Below the pieces are notes generated by a model. The model saw only the letters and a program-made list of their open reading frames with translations. It had not been told where the DNA came from and searched no databases. This document shows positions 7,512 to 17,486 of a stretch of 64,000 nucleotides of DNA, one piece after another (within the stretch, counting starts at the first letter, position 1; the number at the start of each line of letters is the position of its first letter). This DNA is from Oscillospiraceae bacterium (GTDB lineage Bacteria > Bacillota > Clostridia > Oscillospirales > CAG-272): the NCBI GenBank assembly GCA_015064885.1, contig SVRJ01000003.1:1-64000 (forward strand). The letters are read 5' to 3'. The position numbers were made by a program, and so were the translations under genes.

Positions 7512-10088
7512 ATGGACAAAAGACTGCATGACGTGCTCGGTGGAAATACTGAAAACTATCTTCTTCCCTTCTATTGGCAGCATGGAGATCATACCGATCT
7601 TATCCCCGAGCAGATACAGAGAATATATAACAGCGGATGCCGTGCATTCTGTGTAGAAGCGCGTCCTCACCCGGATTTTGCCGGAGACGGATGGTGGCGT
7701 GATATGGATATTATCCTTGACGAGGCTCAAAAGCGAAATATGAAGGTATGGCTGCTTGACGACGATCACTTCCCTACCGGTCACGCCGCGGGAATGATAG
7801 CAAAAAAACATCCCGAGCTTCGTCAATGGGAGCTTATCGAACGTCACGTAGACGTAGTGGGTCCTTCTCCGGATACGTCGATCATTGTAAAGCCGGACGA
7901 TAGCGACAACCTGCTTATCCGAGCATACGCATACAAAAGACGTGCCGACGAGCTTGAGACCTGCCTATACGATGGAATAGATCTGTCAGACAAAATAAAC
8001 CGAGATCAAAGCTATCTCACCTGGGATATACCGAGCGGAGTGTGGCGTATATTCTTTTACTGTAAGTCAAGAAAGGGCGGAAGACCCGAATATATCGATA
8101 TGATAAATCCCGATTCGGTAAGGGTACTTATAGATGCGGTATATGAGAGCCACTACAAGCATTACGCACGCTACTTTGGAAACACGTTTGCGGGCTTCTT
8201 CTCGGATGAGCCATGTCTCGGGAATCAGGTGTTCGGTCAGCAGAGATTTGATTTCGGATTTTACGAAGCAAGAATAGGCAAGCACGGTCTGGCTCTTCCG
8301 TGGAATGAGAAGCTTCTTGAAAGAATGCGTGAAAAGCTCGGATACGATCCGATCCCGCACCTCAACCTGCTCTGGTATGAGGATGGGGAAAACGGAGACA
8401 GACAAGCTGATATCAGACACGCATACATGGACACGCTGACACAGCTCTACAGCGAATGCTTTAACAAGCAGGTAGCCGATTGGTGTCACGCTCACGGAGT
8501 GCAATATATAGGTCACGTCATAGAGGATATGAACTGCCATATGCGACACGGTATAGGACATTATTTCCGTTCACTGTGTCATCAGGATATGAGCGGTATC
8601 GACGTCGTTCTCCATCAGATAATGCCCGGTATGGCTGATCACCTTCACACGTGCACGTGCGCTACGGGAGTAGCGTCCGGTCACTTCTATCAATACGTTT
8701 TGGCCAAGCTCGGAGCCTCACTCGCGCATCTCACCCCCGAAATGAAGGGAAAAGCAATGTGCGAGGTCTTCGGTGCTTACGGGTGGGGTGAAGACTCTGT
8801 AATGATGAAATTTCTCATCGACCACCTACTCGTCCGCGGAATAAACCATTTTGTTCCTCACGCCTTCAGTTCAAAATTTCCCGACCCCGATTGTCCTCCG
8901 CATTTTGGGGCTGAGGGACACGATCCGAGCTTTGAAGCATTTACTGCACTTATGGGCTATACGAACAAAGCCGCACACCTTCTTTATGGTGGAACTCACG
9001 TAGCAAACGCCGCCATCCTATACCACGTTGACGGAGAATGGGCGAGCCGATTTATGAATGCCTCAACAATGGACGATATAGCAGCCGATCTTTACGACAA
9101 CCACATTGATTACGATATAGTATCTTACGACATGCTTAAGGATCACGCACACGTGAGATCCGGAAAACTCATTATAGCGAATGAAAGCTTTGACTGCCTG
9201 ATAGTTCCCTATGCCGATCATATACCCTCTGCTCTGCTTTCCGATCTCAAGGCTCTGAGCGACCGAGGGCTCCCCGTCTGGTTTATGAGGAGTATGCCCG
9301 AAAACGCAGAGTTTGAAGGAACGGTAGTTGATGAAAAAGAAGTCGCCAAAAAGATGATATCACTCGGAATGACCGACGTAACGGTTGACGGAGATTTTCC
9401 GAAGCTGAGAATATACCATTCCGTACGTGACGGAAACGATATATTTATGTTTGTAAACGAGGATGTTGAAAAGAGCGCATGTACGACCGTAAGGCTTCCC
9501 TGCCGCGGAGATCTTGCACGCCTTGATCTTCATACGGAGATATACACCTCAGAACACTCAAAGGACGGAGTGATCTCTCTCGACCTTCTTCCCTACCAAT
9601 CGCTGATAGTGATATTCGGTGACAAGGCAGGACTCCCCTCACGTGCGCCTCTGTCGGAGGTAATACCTCTTTCTCCGAGCTTTGAGCTTGAGCTTGCCGA
9701 ATGCGACGATCTCGGGCTCTATAAGCACTGCGGAACTTTTGACCGTTTCTTTAACGTAAACTCTCCCGACTTCAGGATAGATTTTTCGGGAAAGATGAAA
9801 TACACGTTCACATTCCGTGTTTCAAGAGAGGAAAGAAGGACCCTCCTCGACCTTGGTAAGGTGGGACAGAATGCAGAGCTGTATCTGAACGGGAAGCACT
9901 GCGGCATTCGTATATCAAATCCTTACCTGTTCGATATAACGGACGCCTTAATTGACGGAGAAAACAAGGCGGTGGTAATAGTATCAAACACCCTCGCACA
10001 AAAGGTAAGAGACAGATTCTCACACTTCCTTCAGCTCTCACCCTCGGGACTAATCGGAGGTATGTGCATTAAAAGAGAGAAATATTAA
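7512..10088 (+). CDS. Large putative glycoside hydrolase (rhamnosidase/GH106-like) with C-terminal galactose-binding-like domain
   Basis: LLPFYWQHGDHTDLIPEQIQRIYNSGCRAFCVEARPHPDFAGDGWWRDMDIILDEAQKRNMKVWLLDDDHFPTG; C-terminal NAELYLNGKHCGIRISNPYLFDITDALIDGENKAVVIVSNTLAQ. Confidence 0.65.
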   Translation: MDKRLHDVLGGNTENYLLPFYWQHGDHTDLIPEQIQRIYNSGCRAFCVEARPHPDFAGDGWWRDMDIILDEAQKRNMKVWLLDDDHFPTGHAAGMIAKKHPELRQWELIERHVDVVGPSPDTSIIVKPDDSDNLLIRAYAYKRRADELETCLYDGIDLSDKINRDQSYLTWDIPSGVWRIFFYCKSRKGGRPEYIDMINPDSVRVLIDAVYESHYKHYARYFGNTFAGFFSDEPCLGNQVFGQQRFDFGFYEARIGKHGLALPWNEKLLERMREKLGYDPIPHLNLLWYEDGENGDRQADIRHAYMDTLTQLYSECFNKQVADWCHAHGVQYIGHVIEDMNCHMRHGIGHYFRSLCHQDMSGIDVVLHQIMPGMADHLHTCTCATGVASGHFYQYVLAKLGASLAHLTPEMKGKAMCEVFGAYGWGEDSVMMKFLIDHLLVRGINHFVPHAFSSKFPDPDCPPHFGAEGHDPSFEAFTALMGYTNKAAHLLYGGTHVANAAILYHVDGEWASRFMNASTMDDIAADLYDNHIDYDIVSYDMLKDHAHVRSGKLIIANESFDCLIVPYADHIPSALLSDLKALSDRGLPVWFMRSMPENAEFEGTVVDEKEVAKKMISLGMTDVTVDGDFPKLRIYHSVRDGNDIFMFVNEDVEKSACTTVRLPCRGDLARLDLHTEIYTSEHSKDGVISLDLLPYQSLIVIFGDKAGLPSRAPLSEVIPLSPSFELELAECDDLGLYKHCGTFDRFFNVNSPDFRIDFSGKMKYTFTFRVSREERRTLLDLGKVGQNAELYLNGKHCGIRISNPYLFDITDALIDGENKAVVIVSNTLAQKVRDRFSHFLQLSPSGLIGGMCIKREKY

Positions 10089-10138
10089 AAATACAAAAAC
10101 ATTACGTAAAAACACACGGTAAGAGAGGAATAGCAGAT

Positions 10139-12331
10139 ATGACACGAACAGAGTTTTTAAGAGAGCAGACACTGTCGGGAAAAAACAAATGCAAAAGGAT
10201 GCCTCTTCCTTCCTTCTCGGTAGCGGACGCTCCGTATTCTCTTCCCGAGCGAAAGGCACTTGCCCTGAAATATATATTTGATAATATGCCCGTATATATC
10301 GGCCCCGGGGAGCTGATAGTCGGAACGCGTACATTCTTTACCGCAAATAAGGGTAACGAGGAAGGACACAGCATATACGAATACAGTCTGCAGACACGTA
10401 TCCCGTACGTAAACAAAAAGGATATCGAGCGCTTTGGACGTGATCTCAGCTACAAGAATAAAACACATTTCACCCCCGATCTCGGTATCATTCTTGAAAA
10501 AGGGATAGGCGGTATACTCAACGAGGTCGAATCGAGGAAGGCGGACAAATCGCTCCACTCGGTAAATCTTGAATTTCTCTCTTCTGTCACCATAGCCTAC
10601 ACCGGACTCAAAGATCTGATCCTTCGTTATGCTGCAGAGGCGCGTTTACTTTCCGAAAGATCCGAGCGCCCTGAAAGAGATGAGCTTTTAGAAATAGCTC
10701 GCATCTGCGAGAAAATAAGTAACGACCGCCCGGACACCTTCAGAGAAGCGGTACAGCTTCTGTGGTTTGCACATCTCGGAACAATAATCGAAAGCTTTGA
10801 ATTTATAAACTACGGCAGACTCGACGTCATTCTTATGAACTATTTGGGAGATACTCCGAAGGAAGACGCTCTGCAGATAATAGAATGCCTGCTCCTCAAA
10901 ATGTACGATCAGGCAGACGTTCGCACCACGTATCTCGGAAGCTATGCCGCACAGCTTGTAATAACTCTCGGAGGTATTCTTCCGGATGGAGAGAATGCCG
11001 TAAATGACGTCACAATGCTTTTCCTGAAGGCAATAGAAAACACACGTCTTCCCGAGCCCGAATTCAATCTGAGAATAAACAGTAAAAATCCCACCGAATT
11101 TTTGGATAAGGCTGCCGCGCTTACAATAAGCGGATGCAACTTCATTTCATACTACAATGACGACCTCTTTGTAAAAAGTCTCGTCAATGCAGGTATTCGA
11201 TTTGAGGATGCCGCATGCTACGGCTTTGATCTCTGCCAGGATATAAACGTTCCCGGCAAGGGTGACTTCTGGCTTGTGGGAAGCGTATCCCTCACAGATA
11301 TTCTCATGGAAATGCTCAGAGACGATCGCTCATTTATAAGCTTCGATAAGCTTACCTATGCTTTTAAGGAAAGGATCGCTCTGGCAGTAAACAACAAGGT
11401 TGAGGGCTACAATCTTGCCGAGAGGCATGCCTCACTATACGCTGACGGAAGGACTGACGAGTATTTTGAAGGCATAAAAAACAAGAATATGCCCGCCGTA
11501 CGCAACGGGTGTACTCCTATGGCTCCGCTTCCCCTTCTCAGCGCACTCTATCACGGTTGTATAGATAACGCCCTCGACGTTACGCTCGAGCCGTATCCGA
11601 TAAAAGAGAAAGGCTTCTATTTCGGAACCGCCACAGAAGCGATAAACTCGCTCGCCGCAATAAAAAAAGCGGTTTATGATGAAAAGAGATTCACGCTTGA
11701 CGAGGTGTACGATGCATGCGTATCCGATTTTGACGGAAAGGGCGGAAAGCTTATACAGAGCGTTATGTGGAACTGCCCGAAATGGGGAAACGACGACCCG
11801 TACGTCGATGATATAGCAAAAGATATTCTCGAATTCAGTCTTAATGAATGCCGGAAGTATAAGACCCATCTTTCGGGACAGGTGCTCGGAGGAATTCATC
11901 AGCCGCACCCGGTTCCAAACGGAGCAAAGCTCATGGCAACCCCCGAGGGAAGACGAAAAGGCTCTCCCGTAGCAGTAACTCTCACCCCCGAAAGCGGAAC
12001 TATGCAAAACGGCCCTACCGCGGTTCTCTGCTCGGCTGCAAAAATAGATCCTATGCTTATTCAGTGGAATTATTGCGTTATGGTCAATTATTTTGCATCA
12101 GTATTTAAGGGTAACAACGGAAAAGATATATTCAAGGATCTTCTTCTCGGATATTTCGGATCGGGAGGACTTCAGCATCAGCCCAACGTGCTCGACGTAG
12201 ATACGTTAAAGAGTGCACAGCTCGAGCCCGAAAAATACAAGGACCTCATCGTTCGTCTGTGGGGTGTATCAGCACACTTTGTTGACCTTCCGCGCGAGCT
12301 TCAGGACGAAATGATAGCGAGGTTTTCATAA
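10139..12331 (+). CDS. Divergent glycyl radical enzyme (PFL family)
   Basis: PFL fold motifs; active-site region ACYGFDLCQDINVPGKGDFW; C-terminal glycyl-radical region IVRLWGVSAHFVDLPRELQDEMIARF. Confidence 0.88.
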   Translation: MTRTEFLREQTLSGKNKCKRMPLPSFSVADAPYSLPERKALALKYIFDNMPVYIGPGELIVGTRTFFTANKGNEEGHSIYEYSLQTRIPYVNKKDIERFGRDLSYKNKTHFTPDLGIILEKGIGGILNEVESRKADKSLHSVNLEFLSSVTIAYTGLKDLILRYAAEARLLSERSERPERDELLEIARICEKISNDRPDTFREAVQLLWFAHLGTIIESFEFINYGRLDVILMNYLGDTPKEDALQIIECLLLKMYDQADVRTTYLGSYAAQLVITLGGILPDGENAVNDVTMLFLKAIENTRLPEPEFNLRINSKNPTEFLDKAAALTISGCNFISYYNDDLFVKSLVNAGIRFEDAACYGFDLCQDINVPGKGDFWLVGSVSLTDILMEMLRDDRSFISFDKLTYAFKERIALAVNNKVEGYNLAERHASLYADGRTDEYFEGIKNKNMPAVRNGCTPMAPLPLLSALYHGCIDNALDVTLEPYPIKEKGFYFGTATEAINSLAAIKKAVYDEKRFTLDEVYDACVSDFDGKGGKLIQSVMWNCPKWGNDDPYVDDIAKDILEFSLNECRKYKTHLSGQVLGGIHQPHPVPNGAKLMATPEGRRKGSPVAVTLTPESGTMQNGPTAVLCSAAKIDPMLIQWNYCVMVNYFASVFKGNNGKDIFKDLLLGYFGSGGLQHQPNVLDVDTLKSAQLEPEKYKDLIVRLWGVSAHFVDLPRELQDEMIARFS

Positions 12332-12351
12332 CAAATAAAAAGGATAAAACC

Positions 12352-12774
12352 ATGTACAACACAAAAATGATAATAGTTATGCGCCGTGATCTGAAAATGC
12401 GCAAGGGTAAGATAGCCGCGCAAGCGGGACACGCGGCAATTGAAGCGGCTCTCACCGCACTGAAAAAAGAAAACAGATTTGATGACCTTGAGCTTGGCCC
12501 GGACGGACTTTTCCTCAGAAAAACGGATAGACCCGAAACTCCTCTCAGCGAGTGGTTCAACTGCGGTCAAGCCAAAATATGCGTTTACGTTGATTCCGAG
12601 GATGAACTGACGGCAATTGCAAAAAAGGCAGAAGAAATGCAGATATCTGCATCCGTAATAACAGATGCGGGTGCAACAGAATTTCACGGGATCCCCACAA
12701 AGACGTGTCTTGCACTCGAACCGATGCCGTCGGAGGTTACAGACGCGATCACGGGCCATCTGCCGCTTTACTGA
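12352..12774 (+). CDS. Peptidyl-tRNA hydrolase, PTH2 family
   Basis: MIIVMRRDLKMRKGKIAAQAGHAA...GQAKICVYVDSEDEL...SASVITDAGATEF...TKTCLALEP...ITGHLPLY. Confidence 0.85.
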   Translation: MYNTKMIIVMRRDLKMRKGKIAAQAGHAAIEAALTALKKENRFDDLELGPDGLFLRKTDRPETPLSEWFNCGQAKICVYVDSEDELTAIAKKAEEMQISASVITDAGATEFHGIPTKTCLALEPMPSEVTDAITGHLPLY

Positions 12775-12840
12775 TCAACGCACTTCAAAACGAAAACCAA
12801 TACGAATCAAATCCATAAAACCAAGAAAGAGGTCAAACGT

Positions 12841-15033
12841 ATGTCAATCAAGGTAAATAATAAGGTATTCACTCTTCAGACCGAAAATTCCACCTACCAG
12901 ATGAAGGTCACCGAGCACGGGCATCTTCTTCATCTTTACTACGGAAGCAAAATAGCGGATGAGGACATATCCTATATCATTCCGCAGGTAATGAGAAGCC
13001 ACGAGTCAAATCCCCCTGAGGTGGGTGAGGACCGCATCTATTCTCTCGCCGCATATCCACAGGAGTTTTCCACAAACGACGTTGGAGACTATCGCATTCC
13101 CTCGATCGAGCTTATAAATCACGACGGAAGCTATTCGTTCGTCGGAAAATATGCGTCGCACAGAATATACGACGGAAAGTATTCGCTTTCTTCGCTTCCA
13201 ACGATCTACGCAAACGAGGATGACTGCGCGCAGACCCTCGAAATAATTCTTGAGGACGACGTAACTCACGTATCCGTAAAGCTTCTTTACGGAGTATTCC
13301 CCAAAAAGGATATCATCACCCGCGCGGTAATTCTTTGCAACAGATCGGGAAAAGAGATACGCCTCAGGCGCCTTATGTCGATGAATCTTGATCTTATGAC
13401 CTCTGATCTTGATATGATAGAATTCTACGGACACCACTATTACGAGAGACAGACAAATCGACACCCGCTCACTCACGGAATAAACGAGATAGGCTCCTTC
13501 CGTGGAGTATCAAGCCATTTTCACAATCCGTTCGCTATCATTTGCGACAGAAAAACGGATGAGGACACAGGTAACGCATACGGCTTCTGCTTTATGTACA
13601 GCGGAAATTTTGTGTTTGATGCCGAGGTTGACGGATACGGTCAGACAAGGATAGCTATGGGTATACATCCGAAGCAATTTGATTTTCACGTAAGCGACGG
13701 TGAATGCTTTGAGGCTCCCGAGGTTCTGCTTTGTCATTCCGCAAGCGGACTTTCAGCGCTCAGCCATAGGTACCACGATATTTTCAGAAACAATGCTTGC
13801 AGAAGTAAATTTGTAAACAGTAAACGTCCCGTACTCATAAACAGCTGGGAGCCGTTCAGGTTCACCTTTAACACAGACACACTTCTCCGCACCGCAGAGA
13901 TCTCCAAAAAGCTCGGAGCGGACATGTTCGTTCTCGACGACGGATGGTTCGGGAAGAGAGACAACGACAGAGCCGGACTCGGAGACTGGGTCGTAAACGG
14001 TGAAAAGATAATCGGCGGCATACCCGCCCTTTCCGAAAAGATACACGCTATGGGTATGAGCTTCGGGCTTTGGTTTGAACCCGAAATGGTAAATGAAGAT
14101 TCAGACCTGTACCGCGCGCATCCGGATTGGTGTCTTCGTGTTCCCGGCAGAGCCCCCTCCCGAAGCAGACATCAGCTCTGCCTCGACCTATCACGCCCCG
14201 ACGTATGCGATCACATCATCGATGCCGTCAACGCTGTGCTTGACGCAGGCGGTGTCGATTACGTAAAATGGGATTACAACAGATACGTATGCGACGTTTA
14301 CAGCAGTTATTATCCGGCAGACAGACAAGGAGAGGTATACCACAGATATATTCTCGGTCTCTACCGTATACTCGATGGGATAGTAAAAACGCATCCGGAC
14401 ATTCTCTTTGAAGGCTGCAGCGGCGGCGGAGGAAGGTACGACGGGGCTATAATGACCTATTTCCCGCAAACCTGGTGCAGTGATAATACCGACGCTCCTT
14501 CTCGTCTCGTAATACAGTACGGAACCTCATTTGCTTATCCGATATCTACAATGGGCTCTCACGTATCTGTGTGCCCCAATAAAAAAACAAAGCGCACAGT
14601 TCCCTTCAAAACAAGGGCACTGACCGCTATGCACGGAACCTTTGGATACGAGCTCGACCCCGCCAAAATGACAGACGAGGAGATGAGCGAGTGTGCGGAA
14701 TATACCGCACTTTATAAGGAATATCAACCCCTTATATTCGGAGGCGATTACTACAGACTGTCCTCTCCCTATGACGACGAGCTTTTTACCGCATGGGAAT
14801 TCGTCTCAAAGGATAAGAGCTCTGCACTTGTCTTTGTGGTAATGCAGGAGATATCCATCATGGATAAAAACTGCTACGTTCATCTTCGCGGGCTGAAGGA
14901 TGATTCCTTCTACCGCATTGAACAAACAGAACAGATACTCAGCGGTGCCGTGCTTAAGAACGCAGGTATTCTTCTGCCTCACACAAAGCCGCAGTATTCA
15001 TCATACGTATTTAAGCTTAGCGAGGTACGGTAA
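12841..15033 (+). CDS. Alpha-galactosidase, GH36
   Basis: LINSWEPFRFTFNTDTLL, DMFVLDDGWFGKRDND, SFGLWFEPEMV, YVKWDYNR, FEGCSGGGGRYD, WCSDNTDA. Confidence 0.96.
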   Translation: MSIKVNNKVFTLQTENSTYQMKVTEHGHLLHLYYGSKIADEDISYIIPQVMRSHESNPPEVGEDRIYSLAAYPQEFSTNDVGDYRIPSIELINHDGSYSFVGKYASHRIYDGKYSLSSLPTIYANEDDCAQTLEIILEDDVTHVSVKLLYGVFPKKDIITRAVILCNRSGKEIRLRRLMSMNLDLMTSDLDMIEFYGHHYYERQTNRHPLTHGINEIGSFRGVSSHFHNPFAIICDRKTDEDTGNAYGFCFMYSGNFVFDAEVDGYGQTRIAMGIHPKQFDFHVSDGECFEAPEVLLCHSASGLSALSHRYHDIFRNNACRSKFVNSKRPVLINSWEPFRFTFNTDTLLRTAEISKKLGADMFVLDDGWFGKRDNDRAGLGDWVVNGEKIIGGIPALSEKIHAMGMSFGLWFEPEMVNEDSDLYRAHPDWCLRVPGRAPSRSRHQLCLDLSRPDVCDHIIDAVNAVLDAGGVDYVKWDYNRYVCDVYSSYYPADRQGEVYHRYILGLYRILDGIVKTHPDILFEGCSGGGGRYDGAIMTYFPQTWCSDNTDAPSRLVIQYGTSFAYPISTMGSHVSVCPNKKTKRTVPFKTRALTAMHGTFGYELDPAKMTDEEMSECAEYTALYKEYQPLIFGGDYYRLSSPYDDELFTAWEFVSKDKSSALVFVVMQEISIMDKNCYVHLRGLKDDSFYRIEQTEQILSGAVLKNAGILLPHTKPQYSSYVFKLSEVR

Positions 15034-15057
15034 ATATATCTTGCGATCCGTAAGAAT

Positions 15058-15099
15058 AAAAGCGTCTGCCTAATTGCTTTGGCAGACGCTTTTTATTTT
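15058..15099. terminator. Bidirectional Rho-independent terminator
   Basis: AAAAGCGTCTGCC...GGCAGACGCTTTTTATTTT between convergent genes. Confidence 0.88.
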
Positions 15100-15111
15100 A
15101 AGCAAGAGCGG

Positions 15112-16080
15112 TCACTCTCTCGCCAGCTTATATATAAGATCGTATGCAAATTCAAGATCATCCATAGAGCAGTGGTTTTGAACAAAGTGCGAGGTACAGA
15201 CGATCCACCGTTTTCCTTTCAAAACAGAAAAAACTCTGCGTATCTCCGCTTCAAGCTGTTTTCTTGGGAGAATACCTATTGCAGACTGAACGCACACTCC
15301 ACCGAGAATGGCAAATCGGTCGGCATATTTTTTAAGATAAACGTCGTACGGCATTCCCGCATTTTCCTGCCAAGGATGTACCATGTCAAACCCTATGTCG
15401 GCTATTCCGTCAGCCACCTTCAATACGTTTCCGTCAGAATGCAGGCTACACATTATCCCTTTTGAATGAACGTGGTCTACTACACTCTTTACGTGCGGGA
15501 AGATCAGCTCCTTCCATACGTCGGGGCTGAAGAGCAGGTCCTTCTGCGAGCCCCAATCATCAGATATATGTATCATATCCGCTCCAAGCCCGATACATTT
15601 ATCTGCGTAAAGCTTTGTCCATTCTACCTGTCTGCGGTAAAGCTCATACAGCTCGTCCGGATAAAGAATCAGCCACATCAGATGATTCTGTATGCCGAAT
15701 ATACTGTTAAAATTCTCGAAAAATCCCGGAGTCTGAATATAGCACCATCTGCCTCGCTTCTTGTGGTGAGCAAGCGAAGCACGAATGCCTGCAAATTTTC
15801 TGTCATCGTCGGGTGAATTATATATATCCGCGTCCAGAAGCATATCCGGTGTGATCTCACCGTTTTTTTCGGCAATGGCGCTTATAATGCTTTTGTTAAA
15901 GCATCCGAAGCCGGGAAAAATATGTGCGGCATCGAATTCGTATTTATCTTCAAAAGCGGCTACCGAACCGAATCGCTCATTTATCTCTTCTGTGAGATTT
16001 GCGTACACCCAACCGTATATCGGCTGGCGGTCTGTATCAAGCCCTTGTATCGTTCTTCTTACACGCTCTGTACTGTTCAT
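15112..16080 (-). CDS. Uroporphyrinogen decarboxylase (URO-D)-fold protein, methyltransferase-like
   Basis: MNSTERVRRTIQGLDTDRQPIYGW...DMIHISDDWGSQKDLLFSPDVWKELIFPHVKSVVDHVHSKGIMCSLHSDGNV...ILGGVCVQ. Confidence 0.8.
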   Translation of the reverse strand: MNSTERVRRTIQGLDTDRQPIYGWVYANLTEEINERFGSVAAFEDKYEFDAAHIFPGFGCFNKSIISAIAEKNGEITPDMLLDADIYNSPDDDRKFAGIRASLAHHKKRGRWCYIQTPGFFENFNSIFGIQNHLMWLILYPDELYELYRRQVEWTKLYADKCIGLGADMIHISDDWGSQKDLLFSPDVWKELIFPHVKSVVDHVHSKGIMCSLHSDGNVLKVADGIADIGFDMVHPWQENAGMPYDVYLKKYADRFAILGGVCVQSAIGILPRKQLEAEIRRVFSVLKGKRWIVCTSHFVQNHCSMDDLEFAYDLIYKLARE

Positions 16081-16196
16081 AACATGCTCCTCCGAAAAAT
16101 CAATTACTCGGTGCAATATTATTATACAGCCATCAAGTAAAAAAGTCAATATGGTTTTGTTTCAAAAAATCAGATCAACTAAGAAAGCATACCATA

Positions 16197-16225
16197 TTGA
16201 CAAACATAAAAACAAGTGATATAAT
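16197..16225 (+). promoter_or_regulatory. Sigma-A promoter, extended -10
   Basis: TTGACA-17 nt (ending TGA)-TATAAT. Confidence 0.85.
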
Positions 16226-16273
16226 ATTATAGAGACACAATAATTACCTTGTAAGATCAAAGGAGAAATATAA

Positions 16274-17344
16274 ATGTTCAAAGAGAATTACAAAGCCGCA
16301 CTTGAGGGCTACGAAAAATTCTGGGAAAGAACGAACACCGACCGCTGTATACTCAATATGTCGTATCCTAAGGAAGGCTTCGTTCCCTACAGAGCCCCCG
16401 CCTCACTTGAGGAGCAATGGCTTGACGAGGAATATATCTATAACGCATACAAGCACAAAACTGCTAACACAGGCTACCTTGCAGAGGGAATTCCCTTTCT
16501 CTTCACAAATCTCGGTCCCGGTTGCCTTGCGGCATGTATCGGAAGCAAGTACGGACTTGCTCAGAGAACTATATGGTTCGATCAGGACCCTATGATAAAG
16601 GAATGGGAAAGTGCGCCTGAAATAAAATTTGACGAGCAGAGCGAAATGTGGCAGCACATAGTGCGTCTGCAGAAAAAATTTGCTACCGATCCCGACGTCA
16701 ACTTCACCATAACCGATATCGGAGGAATTCTCGATGTCGTTGCGGCACTCCGTTCCACAGAATCTCTTCTCTATGACCTTTACGATTACCCTGATGAAGT
16801 AAAGGAATGTACGGAAAAAGTAAAGGCAGAGTGGTTCAAGGTCTACGACATGCAGCTTAAGACAGTAAGCAAAACGGGGCAGCCTATAAACAACTGGATG
16901 AACATTCCATCTTCAAAGCCCTGGTATCCTCTGCAGTGCGATTTCTCGTATATGATATCCCCCGCTCAGTTTGAGGAGTTTGTTCTTCCTCACATAACAG
17001 AGCAGGCTAACTATATGGAACGTTCCATATATCACCTCGACGGTGTCGGAGAGATACGCCATCTCGATATGCTTCTCGACATACCGACTCTCAACGGTAT
17101 CGAATGGGTAGCAGGTGCGGGAGAAACTCCTCTGTGGGATGAAAGATGGTTCGACATGTACAGAAAGATACAAGACAAAAAGAAAAACATCGTCCTTCGT
17201 CTGGCTATCAATGAAAACGAAATGGCGGGCGCGGAGAGGCTCATCAAGTCTATAGATCCCGTAGGTGTCTACATATCCGTCAATTGCTCTTGCCGTGAAA
17301 AGGCAGAGGACATTCTCGAAAAGGTCACACGCTGGTCCGAGTAA
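16274..17344 (+). CDS. Second URO-D-like / corrinoid methyltransferase-like protein
   Basis: MFKENYKAALEGYEKFWERTNTDRCILNMSYPKEG...SYMISPAQFEEFVLPHITEQANYMERSIYHLDGVGEIRHLDMLLDIPTLNGIEWVAGAGE. Confidence 0.75.
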   Translation: MFKENYKAALEGYEKFWERTNTDRCILNMSYPKEGFVPYRAPASLEEQWLDEEYIYNAYKHKTANTGYLAEGIPFLFTNLGPGCLAACIGSKYGLAQRTIWFDQDPMIKEWESAPEIKFDEQSEMWQHIVRLQKKFATDPDVNFTITDIGGILDVVAALRSTESLLYDLYDYPDEVKECTEKVKAEWFKVYDMQLKTVSKTGQPINNWMNIPSSKPWYPLQCDFSYMISPAQFEEFVLPHITEQANYMERSIYHLDGVGEIRHLDMLLDIPTLNGIEWVAGAGETPLWDERWFDMYRKIQDKKKNIVLRLAINENEMAGAERLIKSIDPVGVYISVNCSCREKAEDILEKVTRWSE

Positions 17345-17368
17345 TCGTCTTCAATATAGGCTTTTTAT

Positions 17369-17402
17369 CAGCATCCCGTACGTTACGGGGTGCTGATTTG
17401 TT
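17369..17402 (+). terminator. Rho-independent terminator
   Basis: CAGCATCCCGTA-CGT-TACGGGGTGCTG then ATTTGTTT. Confidence 0.7.
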
Positions 17403-17486
17403 TATTAAATATTAATGTATATGCTACAGAAAAAGTCATAAAAATCTGATAAAATATATGCGTAAAAAACGTGCTTGGAGGCTTGT

